NCBI GenBank assembly: GCA_036013055.1
Contig: DASCQM010000006.1
Location: 186,001-250,000, forward strand
DNA: 64,000 nt
Source: SHYR01 sp036013055
GTDB taxonomy: Bacteria; Chloroflexota; Dehalococcoidia; UBA2979
Direction: 5' to 3'
In this document: one piece after another, positions 1 through 7,108 of the stretch
Layout of the letters: every line of letters begins with the position of its first letter
Numbering within the stretch: the stretch's first letter is position 1
Translations under genes and position numbers: made by a program
The notes under the pieces: model-generated
Database searches by the model: none
Told to the model about the DNA's origin: nothing
What the model saw: only the letters and a program-made list of their open reading frames with translations

Positions 1-82
1 GCCACATCTCGCGCGAGCGTGGTGCTAGCCTCCATCGCGACCGCTGGTCGATGCGAATTGGGGCATCCATGGGCGCACGTCG

Positions 83-979
83 ATGACGCCTCGTCACCTG
101 ATCGTGCTCGCGGTCGCCGTCGTCGCGGTCTCGTGGGCGGCGCCGCTGATTCGCCTTGCCGAGGCCCCGGCGATCGTCGTCGCAGCGCTGCGGCTCTCGA
201 TGGCTGCGCCACCGGTGATGGGCGCGGCGCTGCTGCGACGTCGCGGCGAGTTGCGATCGCTGCCGCGGGTCGATCTGGCGGTAATGGTGCTGGCCGGACT
301 GGCGCTGGCGGGGCACTTCGCGTTCTGGGTCGCGGCCGTGCAGCGGACGTCGTTGATCACCAGCGTCGTGCTGGTCACGACGCAGCCGCTGTTCGTCTCC
401 ATCGGCGCGTGGATCTTCCTTCGCGAGCGACCATCGAGGATGGCGCTGATCGCGATCGGCATCGCCTCCGCCGGGGCTGCGCTGCTGGCGAGCGGCGACT
501 TCGACGATCGCGGCTCGCTGACGGGTGACCTCTTTGCCGTGATCGGCGCGATGCTCGCGAGCACCTACCTCGTTGCCGGGCGGCGAGCGCGGGCGAGTCT
601 CTCCAACCTCTCGTACATCGCCGTCGTCAACTCGATCGCGGCGCTACTGCTGCTGCTCGGCGTGCTGCTCAGCGGTGAGACGCTTCGCGGGCACCCGCGT
701 GATGCCTATCTCTACATCCTGCTGCTCGCGATCGTGCCACAACTGATCGGGCACAGTTCGTTCACGTGGGCGCTGGGATTCATCCCGGCCGTTGTGGTCG
801 CGATCGCGATCCTCGGCGAGCCGGTCGGGGCGACGTTGATCGCGGCGACGATCCTCGATGAGGTGCCTACACTGCTCGAATGGATCGGCAGCGCCATCGT
901 GCTGCTCGGGGTCTACGTCGGGTTGCGGAGCACTGCGATGCCGTCCGAGCGGGAGGGCAGGGCGCCGATTGAACTCTGA
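83..979 (+). CDS. EamA/DMT-family transporter
   Basis: A 298-residue, very hydrophobic protein with about ten predicted membrane segments in two similar halves, as in the drug/metabolite transporter superfamily. Each EamA repeat has about five helices; the first runs roughly from residue 5 to 135 and the second from 148 to 282. The LFVSIGAWIFLRERPS stretch near residue 115 and the GEPVGATLIAATILDE stretch near 255 are the usual EamA helix-end signatures. The length is normal for the family. It probably sits in the cytoplasmic membrane and moves a small metabolite, but the substrate cannot be read from sequence. The ATG at 83 was chosen because the first helix starts right after it; no strong ribosome site is visible. 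It stands alone, followed by an 85-bp gap before a CoA-transferase gene on the same strand. Confidence 0.85.
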   Translation: MTPRHLIVLAVAVVAVSWAAPLIRLAEAPAIVVAALRLSMAAPPVMGAALLRRRGELRSLPRVDLAVMVLAGLALAGHFAFWVAAVQRTSLITSVVLVTTQPLFVSIGAWIFLRERPSRMALIAIGIASAGAALLASGDFDDRGSLTGDLFAVIGAMLASTYLVAGRRARASLSNLSYIAVVNSIAALLLLLGVLLSGETLRGHPRDAYLYILLLAIVPQLIGHSSFTWALGFIPAVVVAIAILGEPVGATLIAATILDEVPTLLEWIGSAIVLLGVYVGLRSTAMPSEREGRAPIEL

Positions 980-1064
980 CCGGCCGCACTGGTACGAATC
1001 ACACTGACAGACGCGATCCCGAAGCCAACCCGCTGCAGACCACCCGACTGTTGAGAGGTGCCTG

Positions 1065-2288
1065 ATGACCGGTCCACTGAACGATGTTCGAATCCTTGAC
1101 CTGACATGGGTACTGTCCGGCCCCTTCTGCACAATGACGCTCTCCGACCTGGGGGCCGACGTGATCAAGTGCGAGCGACCGCCGTATGGCGACAACGCCC
1201 GCGCCACCGGCCCGGTGATCGATGGCGAGTCCGGCTACTTCTTCAGCGTGAACCGCGGCAAGCGCAGCATCTCCATTGACCTGCGCACCGACGAAGGCAA
1301 GGACCTCTTCCGGCAGCTCGTCGCTGAAGTCGATGTCGTCGTCGAGAACTTCACACCGGGGGCGATGGGTCGGCTGGGGCTCGACTACGAGGCGCTCTCC
1401 GCGGAGAACCCGCGCCTGATCTACTGCGCGGTCTCCGGATTCGGCCAGACCGGCCCCCTGCGCGACCGTTCGGCGCTCGACGTGATCGTGCAAGGCATGG
1501 GCGGGATCATGTCGATCACGGGCGAGCCGGGCGGCGGCCCGGTGCGCGTCGGAACGTCGCTCGGCGACGTCGCGGCGGGACTCTACGCGTCGATCGGCAT
1601 CCTCTCGGCGCTGCACGAGCGTGAGCGATCGGGGCAGGGACAGCTCGTCGACATCTCGATGCTCGACTGCCAGATCGCGATCCAGGAGAACGCGTTCATG
1701 CGCTATCACGTCACCGGCGAGGTGCCGCAGCGGCTCGGCACGCGCCACCCGACGGCGGTGCCGTTCCAGGCGTTCGAGACGGCGGATGGGCACCTCGTGC
1801 TCGCGCTCGCGTGGGAGGTACCCGACCAGTGGTCGCTGCTCTGCGCGGAACTCGACATCATCGAGATTGCCGACGACGAGCGATTCTCGACCGGCCGGGC
1901 GCGCGCCCAGCACCACGCCGAGCTGGAGCCAATCATGGCGAAGGCGTTCCTCGCTGATACAACGGAGCACTGGGTGGAGCGCCTCTTGCCGTTTGGTATC
2001 CCCATCGGGCCGCTCAACTCGATCCCGCAGGTAGCTGAGATGCCGCAGGTCGCGGCGCGCGAGATGCTGGTGCCCGTGGAACATCACACGCTCGGTACGG
2101 TGCCGCTGCCGAATACGCCGGTGCGGCTCTCGCGCACGCCGGGCGGGATCCGCGGCAGCTCACCGGACATGGGTCAGCACACTCGCGAGGTGCTGAAGGA
2201 ACTACTGGGTCTCGACGATCCGGCGGTCGATGCACTGCTCGAGAGCGAGATCGTGCGAGATCACCGTGGCGAGGTGGAGCTGGCGTGA
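1065..2288 (+). CDS. CaiB/BaiF-family (class III) CoA-transferase
   Basis: A 407-residue class III CoA-transferase, the family of formyl-CoA transferase and carnitine CoA-transferase, which moves CoA between carboxylic acids through an aspartyl-CoA thioester. The N-terminus has the family opening VRILDLTWVLSGPFCTMTLSDLGADVIKCE, split here as VRILDLTWVLSGP and LGADVIKCE. Further signatures are NRGKRSISIDL near residue 65, the YEALSAENPRLIYCAVSGFGQTGP region (residues 107-130; key part SGFGQTGP), and LVDISMLDCQ near 190, whose Asp aligns with the catalytic Asp. GAGAGG lies just upstream of ATG 1065. Length is normal. The acyl substrate is unknown. Two more family members lie at 40.5-43 kb, suggesting broad organic-acid activation. 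Confidence 0.88.
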   Translation: MTGPLNDVRILDLTWVLSGPFCTMTLSDLGADVIKCERPPYGDNARATGPVIDGESGYFFSVNRGKRSISIDLRTDEGKDLFRQLVAEVDVVVENFTPGAMGRLGLDYEALSAENPRLIYCAVSGFGQTGPLRDRSALDVIVQGMGGIMSITGEPGGGPVRVGTSLGDVAAGLYASIGILSALHERERSGQGQLVDISMLDCQIAIQENAFMRYHVTGEVPQRLGTRHPTAVPFQAFETADGHLVLALAWEVPDQWSLLCAELDIIEIADDERFSTGRARAQHHAELEPIMAKAFLADTTEHWVERLLPFGIPIGPLNSIPQVAEMPQVAAREMLVPVEHHTLGTVPLPNTPVRLSRTPGGIRGSSPDMGQHTREVLKELLGLDDPAVDALLESEIVRDHRGEVELA

Positions 2289-2349
2289 GGTTGATGGGCG
2301 TTCGCTAGCGGTGGCTAGCGGCGCGCCGAGCAACGTAAGCTTGTTGGCG

Positions 2350-4057
2350 ATGCGAACCCGGCACGTCCCTCGTCTTCTGGTGGCTCTCGTGGCCGCGGTC
2401 GTCCTCGCGGTGTCGATCGGCAACGACGCGACCGCCCAGCAGCCCGGCGAGTTCTTCGAGGTCGCGGTGATCGAGCACGACCCCTCGGGGCGGATCGTCG
2501 CCTCCCTCGCTGTCCCGCAGACGATCACGCTCGACCCAACCCGGCTGACGGTATTCGTCGATGGGCTGCGGCAGCCGATCGAGAGCGTCAGTCAGCGTGA
2601 TCCGGTGCCGATCTCCGTTGTCATCGCGATCGATACGAGCGGCAGCATGGACGGCACGCCGATCGTCGCGGCGAGGGAAGCCGCGCAGGGTCTCGTCGAT
2701 CGCCTCAACGTCGATGACGAGGTCGCCGTCGTCTCGTTCGCCGACCAACCGCGCGTGCTGTCGGACTTCACGACGGACCGCAGCGAGACGCTCGCGACGA
2801 TCCGCTCGGTGACCGCGCTCGGTGCGACTGCGCTCTACGGTGCGGTTGGCGAATCCGCCGCGCTGATCGCGCAGGCCGACACGGAGACGCGCGTGCTTGT
2901 GCTGCTCTCGGATGGCGTTGACTCGGGTGTCTCGGCGATTGTAGCGTGACGAGAGTGTCAGCGCGATCGTCGAATCCGGAGCGGTCGTCTACTCGTTCGC
3001 GCTCCAGTTGCAGGGCGAGGTCGACAGCGCCTATCTCGACAGTCTCGCCAGCGCCACCGACGGTGAGTTCTTGTCCGTTGCAGGCGAGCAAGGGCTGAGT
3101 GCGGTCTTCGCAAGCCTCGGCCGACGTCTCGGCGCGGATGTCGCGGTCACGGTACAGGTGCCGCCGCTCTCCGTCGGGTCGCATGACTTCCTGCTGCGCT
3201 TCCCGGTGCTCGGCGAGAACATCGAGTCTAACCTTCAATTCCCGGTCTCGAACGCCGGCCTGCTGGTCGCGCGCGTGACCGATGCTCCGCCACCAGTCGG
3301 CGACGCTCCGCCGGTCGAGCCGCTCGACGAGGCACTGATCGTGCGCATCGATGCCGCCACGGACCTCTACTCCTTCCAGCTACAAGCCGCCGTCGGTGGC
3401 GGCGAACCGGTGCTGCTGACCGACGGTGCGGATCGCATCCTGGTTGACCCATGGGCGATGGCGCCCGGGACAGTCGAGGTCCGCGTCGAGGCGCTGCTGC
3501 GCTTTGCGCGCAGCGATCGCTTCGCCGGCGAGACGGTGATCAGCGTCGACATCCCGGCGCTTGCGCCGGTGCTCAACCTGCGCAGAACCGGGGCCGGTAC
3601 CGGCCGCGAGTTGATCGCCAGCGGCCGAGTACAGAACACACCCGGCGTGATCGTGCGTGTGTTCGTCGATGGCGACGAAGTGTCGAACAGCGATGGCTTC
3701 CAGGCCTCGGACGCCGAGGCGGAAGCAGCAGCAGCGGCCGCAGCCGACGGTACCCCCACCGCGGACGCCGACGCGGAACCCGACGACGAGCCGGTGCCGG
3801 CCGCAGTCGGTGCGATGGTCAGCACGACAACCTCCGTGCCGACCGAGGCGCAAATCGAGGTGCGCCTTGAGAATCAGCAGGGCGATCTGCTGGCGAATCA
3901 GTTCCTCGATGTTCAGCTCGACAAGCTCGTGCCGATCTCGGCTGAAGAAGCTTCGGCCTCCGCCGAGGAGGACAACGTGCAGCTCGCACTGATCGGACTC
4001 GGGATGCTGTTGCTGGTGGGTACCAGCCTTGTGGTTTTGTCTCGCCGCCGTCGCTAG
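2350..4057 (+). pseudogene. VWA-domain membrane-anchored protein, frameshifted
   Basis: Two adjacent reading frames together make one protein. The first (ATG 2350 to TGA 2949) has a signal peptide and the start of a von Willebrand factor A domain, with the metal-site motif DTSGSMDG and a later LLSDGVDSG. The second frame is open from 2945 to 4057 and carries the rest of the VWA fold (SAIVESGAVVYSFALQ), a long extracytoplasmic region, an Ala/Asp/Glu-rich stretch and a C-terminal membrane helix ending in four Arg. The join is at 2941-2951. Restoring two bases (a GCGCG run shortened to GCG) would give a continuous AIVARDESVSAIV. No slippery heptamer is seen, so this is either gene decay or a sequence error. 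A cell-surface VWA protein beside pilus and FHA genes may have been an adhesin or part of a secretion system. Confidence 0.75.
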
Positions 4058-4127
4058 CCCGCAAGCTAAGTGCGGCGACTGGTGATACGATCAGGCAGTC
4101 GGGCGGGGTGACCTGACGGAGGATGGC

Positions 4128-4223
4128 GTGGTCCGACGACTCTTCGGCGGTGGTAAGAACGAAGACGACGACGCGCTTTCGACGCAATCGCGTCGCGTGC
4201 TCAAGCCCGCTCAGGCACCGTAG
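4128..4223 (+). other. Interrupted 5' extension of the FHA gene (in-frame TAG)
   Basis: From GTG 4128, behind the GACGGAGG sequence, 31 codons run in the same frame as the FHA protein that follows. They begin VRRLFGGGKNEDDD and end at TAG 4221-4223. Beyond the stop the frame stays open through an Ala/Pro/Gly linker (ADASDPTLAGAQAGTPP) into the FHA domain. The good ribosome site and charged N-terminus suggest this was the original start and that a CAG or similar codon became TAG. It could instead be a short upstream peptide, or a sequence error. Confidence 0.45.
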
Positions 4224-4283
4224 GCCGATGCATCCGACCCGACTCTCGCTGGTGCCCAGGCAGGCACGCCGCCATCAGCGGGT

Positions 4284-4766
4284 GTGAGTCGCGGGATGGT
4301 GCTGGTGAAACACCCCGACGGTGGCGAGTCGCGTCTCGATGTCTCGGCCAAGCCGGTCACGATCGGTCGCTGGGAAAAGTGCGACATCCAGCTTGATGAC
4401 GACTCGATCCGCCCCGTGCACGTGCGCGTCGTAGCGCTGGCCGATGGCGAGTTTCGCGTGCACGGCGTCGCCGCCCCGTCGCTGCGACCGTTCGCGACGA
4501 ACGTCGAACGCCCCGACGAGTTCATGGTTGCCCAGTCCGGCGATCAGGTGTCACTGCCCGGCGGCGCGGGTGAGTACGTTATCCACTTTTTATCCACAGA
4601 AGCAGCGCAGAATCTCGATTCGCCCGCCGCTGACGGAGAAGTCACGTCATCACCGCCGGACGCAGCCCCCGCACCGTCGATCGAACCGCCTCCGACCGAA
4701 ACGCCTCCGACCGACCAGCCGCCGACGGATCCGGGCGCAGCCCCACCGCCGCCAGCCTCCCAGTAG
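4284..4766 (+). CDS. FHA-like domain protein with Pro-rich tail
   Basis: A 160-residue protein from GTG 4284 (ATG 4296 is an alternative). Residues 1-100 look like a forkhead-associated domain: VTIGRWEKCDIQLDDDSI matches the usual IGR...CDI.L.D core that binds phosphothreonine peptides. The Ser-Arg-x-His that normally follows is altered: the serine is replaced, giving RPVHVRV, so phosphopeptide binding may be weak. Residues 105-160 are a low-complexity Pro/Thr/Ala tail. Kinase, PP2C and a second FHA gene lie 3-6 kb downstream, which supports a role in Ser/Thr phosphosignalling. The coding sequence contains two DnaA-box sequences. An upstream in-frame stretch is cut off by an amber codon, so the true start is uncertain. 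Confidence 0.6.
   Translation: MSRGMVLVKHPDGGESRLDVSAKPVTIGRWEKCDIQLDDDSIRPVHVRVVALADGEFRVHGVAAPSLRPFATNVERPDEFMVAQSGDQVSLPGGAGEYVIHFLSTEAAQNLDSPAADGEVTSSPPDAAPAPSIEPPPTETPPTDQPPTDPGAAPPPPASQ
4579..4598 (+). promoter_or_regulatory. Tandem DnaA-box sequences
   Basis: TTATCCACT (4579-4587) and TTATCCACA (4590-4598) are direct repeats whose starts are 11 bp apart, about one helical turn. The second is a perfect match to the DnaA-box consensus. They lie inside the FHA coding sequence in a strongly GC-rich region. No AT-rich unwinding region or dnaA/dnaN gene is nearby, so this is not a likely origin. It could titrate DnaA or be a DnaA-responsive control site for the flp gene 400 bp downstream. 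Confidence 0.45.
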
Positions 4767-4818
4767 GTGGCGGCCTAAGGTTCAATCGAACAGCTGCCTT
4801 CGCTAATTCACGGGGCCT

Positions 4819-4843
4819 CCCTACTTGTCACACGGATGTAGGG
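4819..4843. promoter_or_regulatory. Inverted repeat upstream of the flp pilin gene
   Basis: CCCTAC (4819-4824) and GTAGGG (4838-4843) form a perfect 6-bp inverted repeat with a 13-bp spacer. It lies in the 229-bp gap between the FHA gene and the pilin gene. It could be an operator or a weak transcript hairpin. There is no T-run after it, so a factor-independent terminator is not supported. Nothing else in the gap looks like a gene. Confidence 0.3.
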
Positions 4844-4995
4844 CGCTCACGGATGGTGGATTTGTTCAGATCCCTGTACGATTCCAGTGATCGTGCTGCT
4901 CGCCCGTCGCGCCACTCAAGGTGTTGATGGCTGCGGGAAGTGCGAGGCTGCCGCATATTCGGTGGCCGAAAAGCGAATTTTAGGAGGCAGGTTTG

Positions 4996-5193
4996 ATGAT
5001 GAGATTGGTGAGGGCCACAAGCGACCGCGTACGCGGTTGGTTTACTGGCAGCGAAGATGGTCAGGGCATGCTCGAGTACGCCCTGATCCTCGGACTGATC
5101 GTCCTCGCGATCATCGCCGCGTTTGCGGTATTTGACCTGACAGGTGTCGTTTCGGACATCTTCAGTGACGTTGAATCAGCAATCTCGGGCTAA
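4996..5193 (+). CDS. flp: Flp-type (type IVb) pilin
   Basis: A 65-residue pilin precursor. After a short basic leader the sequence GQGMLEYALILGLIVLAII is the hallmark of Flp/Fap pilins: the prepilin peptidase cuts after the Gly, and the Glu five residues into the mature protein (GMLEY) is conserved for assembly. The hydrophobic helix covers residues 25-50. The start is ATG 4996: AGGAGG at 4982-4987 sits eight bases upstream, while the TTG at 4993 is too close. A TadC-like platform protein and an A24 prepilin peptidase follow on the same strand, so this is the structural subunit of a reduced Tad pilus locus. The TadA ATPase, TadB and the secretin or assembly genes are not in the window. Confidence 0.85.
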   Translation: MMRLVRATSDRVRGWFTGSEDGQGMLEYALILGLIVLAIIAAFAVFDLTGVVSDIFSDVESAISG

Positions 5194-5240
5194 CAAGCAG
5201 GGATAGCTCTCCACGGGCTGATCGCCCGCCGGAGGAATAC

Positions 5241-5309
5241 ATGCGAAGGACGAAGGGAAGAACATCAGACGGCAGACGAAGATCGAGGTATAGCGCGTGT
5301 CACTGCTGA
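5241..5309 (+). CDS. Possible 22-residue leader peptide before tadC
   Basis: ATG 5241 has the best ribosome site in this stretch (GGAGG followed by five bases). It opens a 22-codon, Arg-rich frame (MRRTKGRTSDGRRRSRYSAC...) that stops at TGA 5307-5309, overlapping the first codons of tadC. tadC itself has only a weak GAGG upstream, so translation of this peptide could feed ribosomes into tadC. It could equally be a chance frame or a relic of a lost tadB-like gene. No family is recognised. Confidence 0.25.
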   Translation: MRRTKGRTSDGRRRSRYSACHC

Positions 5310-6193
5310 TCGGACTGCTCGCGGGCCTCAGCGTCGCCGCCACGTTCTACACGGTGGTGAAGCCGAGCGGTGCCGACGTCGTTCGGCGGCGCATCGAGGA
5401 CATGTGGGCCCCGACGATGATCGCGGCGGACGAAGAGCCATTCAGGACGCGAGTGCTGAAGCCACTCGGCGAGGCGATGATGCGCTCGTTCTCACGACTA
5501 CTCCCGCAGCCACTGGTGAGCGCCGTCGAGTCCCGGATGCAGACGGCGGGCATGACCGCCTCCCCGCTGCTGTTCGTGGTGCTCTGGCTCACCATCGGGG
5601 TCTTCACACCGCTGGTGCTGCTGTTGCTGTTCTCAACCGGCGAAACGGACCCGATGGTGGCGATGCTGTTCTTCGGGTGGGGCGCCGCCGGTGCGCTGCT
5701 GCCGTGGCGGATGCTCAACAGCAAGGCCGACGCTCGCACGAAGCAGATCGACAAAGAGTTGCCAGACGTGATCGACATGATCGTCACCAGCGTCGAAGCG
5801 GGGCTGGGGATGCAACAGGCGATGATGACCGTCGCCGACAAGTTCGAGGGCTCGGTCGGCATCGAGTTCGGCCGCGTGCTCGCGGAGACGCAGCTCGGCC
5901 GCACGCGCGGCGAGGCGATGGCGGACATGGCCGTGCGGACGGGGTCGCGGGACCTCACGCTCTTCGTGCGAGCCGTCAACCAGGCCGACGAGATGGGCTT
6001 CGCGATCGGCACCGTGCTGCGCAACCAGTCGCATGAGATCCGCGAGCGCAAAGAGCAGTCGGCTCGCGAGCAGGCCGCGAAGATCCCGGTGAAGATCATC
6101 ATCCCGACGACCGCGTTCATGCTGCCGACTCTCTTCATCCTGATCCTGACACCGGTAATCCTGAGCGCCGTCGAAGCCTTCAGCGCCAAGTAG
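5297..6193 (+). CDS. tadC: TadC-like type II/IV secretion system F protein
   Basis: A 298-residue inner-membrane platform protein of the GspF/TadC type. A first membrane helix lies at residues 2-20 and two more around 92-140. The T2SSF cytoplasmic domain follows, with the LPDVIDMIVTSVEAGLGMQQAM motif (key part DVIDMIVTSVEAGLG). A pair of helices closes the C-terminus (IIIPTTAFMLPTLFILILTP). TadC works with TadB as the membrane base on which the TadA ATPase acts to assemble Flp pili. The start is GTG 5297; a GAGG lies 9-10 bases upstream and a short overlapping peptide frame may couple translation. Its neighbours are the Flp pilin upstream and a prepilin peptidase downstream. TadB and TadA are absent here. 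Confidence 0.82.
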   Translation: MSLLIGLLAGLSVAATFYTVVKPSGADVVRRRIEDMWAPTMIAADEEPFRTRVLKPLGEAMMRSFSRLLPQPLVSAVESRMQTAGMTASPLLFVVLWLTIGVFTPLVLLLLFSTGETDPMVAMLFFGWGAAGALLPWRMLNSKADARTKQIDKELPDVIDMIVTSVEAGLGMQQAMMTVADKFEGSVGIEFGRVLAETQLGRTRGEAMADMAVRTGSRDLTLFVRAVNQADEMGFAIGTVLRNQSHEIRERKEQSAREQAAKIPVKIIIPTTAFMLPTLFILILTPVILSAVEAFSAK

Positions 6194-6199
6194 CGCCGC

Positions 6200-6550
6200 G
6201 TGGCAGCGCCGCACCACGTCGAGTTGCGGTCTGGTACTGCGTTGGTCTCGAACGCCCGCGTGGCGTACGGCTGGTTTGACCGGCTGCGAGGGCTGCTGGG
6301 CGTGCGATCGCTGACGCACCCGGACGGGCTACTGATCACCCACTGCTCATCGGTGCACAGCTTCTGGATGCGCATGACGATCGATGTCGTCTATCTCGAC
6401 GACGACTTCGAGGTGAAGAAGGTGGTCTCGCGGCTGCGCCCATGGCGCATCAGTTTCGGCGGCCGTCGCACGTCGCAGACGCTTGAGCTGCCGGCAGGGA
6501 CGATAGAGTCGCTGGGGATCGCCGCAGGGCAATCTCTGGAGCGCGAGTAG
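6200..6550 (+). CDS. DUF192 family protein
   Basis: A 116-residue protein of the DUF192 family. The family pattern is visible: RLRGLLGVRSL near residue 30, then HSFWMRMTIDVVYLDDDFEV (residues 54-73; core FWMRMTIDVVYLD) and the late ELPAGTIESLGIAAG. Members are small beta-rich proteins, often periplasmic, with no settled biochemical role. This one has no signal peptide. GTG 6200 follows the tadC stop by six bases and the next gene starts two bases after its stop, so it is clearly part of the pilus operon. DUF192 genes are often found beside pilus or secretion genes, which may hint at a role in assembly. Confidence 0.8.
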   Translation: MAAPHHVELRSGTALVSNARVAYGWFDRLRGLLGVRSLTHPDGLLITHCSSVHSFWMRMTIDVVYLDDDFEVKKVVSRLRPWRISFGGRRTSQTLELPAGTIESLGIAAGQSLERE

Positions 6551-6552
6551 CG

Positions 6553-7101
6553 ATGCGCAGCCTGGGCGCAACGCGATTGGATGCGGGAGTCGCAGCGATC
6601 GCCGCCGCGGTGGGTGCGGTCGCCGCGGTCGCTGATGATCGCTCGGTGGGCGGTGTTGCGGTGATGGTCGCGTTCTTCGCCGCGCTCGGAGCCGTCTCAG
6701 TGATCGACGCTCGAGAGCGACGCATCCCGAATGCCTACACCTCTGCCGGTACGGCCCTAGCTGTCGTCGCTGCCGCGTTCGGGGGGCTCGATGCGGTCGC
6801 CTCCGCGCTCGGAGGAATCGCTGTCGGTGGTGGGGTGATGGGTCTCTTCTTCGTCATCGTCTTCGTCATCGGTCGCGGTTCGCTCGGGCTCGGCGATGTC
6901 TGGTTTTCGACCTTCGTGGGGGCGGTGCTCGGGATACCGGCGACGGCGACGTTCCTCTTCCTCGGTACGGCATTCGGAGCGCTTGGAGCGCTTGTGCTGC
7001 TGGCCCGAGGCTATGACCGCCACTCGACGATCGCTTACGGGCCGTACCTGGCGGCCGGCGCGGCCGTCACTGCGGCGAGCATTGGGCCTGTCGTCGGGTA
7101 G
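6553..7101 (+). CDS. Prepilin peptidase (A24 aspartic protease family)
   Basis: A 182-residue polytopic membrane protease of the TadV/CpaA-like short form, without the methyltransferase domain of PilD. The two catalytic aspartates are visible: the first in VIDARERRIPNAYT (around residue 55) and the second in the GxGD motif GLGDVWFSTFVGA (around residue 115). Six or so hydrophobic segments fill the rest. It should remove the leader of the Flp pilin encoded 1.5 kb upstream, cutting after the Gly of GQGMLEY. It starts two bases after the DUF192 stop and ends the plus-strand pilus operon. The convergent kinase gene begins eight bases beyond its stop. Confidence 0.85.
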   Translation: MRSLGATRLDAGVAAIAAAVGAVAAVADDRSVGGVAVMVAFFAALGAVSVIDARERRIPNAYTSAGTALAVVAAAFGGLDAVASALGGIAVGGGVMGLFFVIVFVIGRGSLGLGDVWFSTFVGAVLGIPATATFLFLGTAFGALGALVLLARGYDRHSTIAYGPYLAAGAAVTAASIGPVVG

Positions 7102-7108
7102 TGGGTCG

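Noticed and set aside
2947..2949. In-frame TGA in the VWA gene as a third selenocysteine codon
   Set aside because: Sequence after the TGA in that frame is not VWA-like; the domain continues in the next frame. It is a frameshift, not recoding.
4221..4223. Amber codon read as pyrrolysine or suppressed
   Set aside because: It lies in a nonconserved linker before the FHA domain, and no amber-recoding gene is seen in the window. A mutation, sequence error or later start is simpler.
4560..5000. Chromosome origin at the DnaA boxes
   Set aside because: Only two boxes, no AT-rich unwinding region, and no dnaA, dnaN, gyrB or rpmH nearby.
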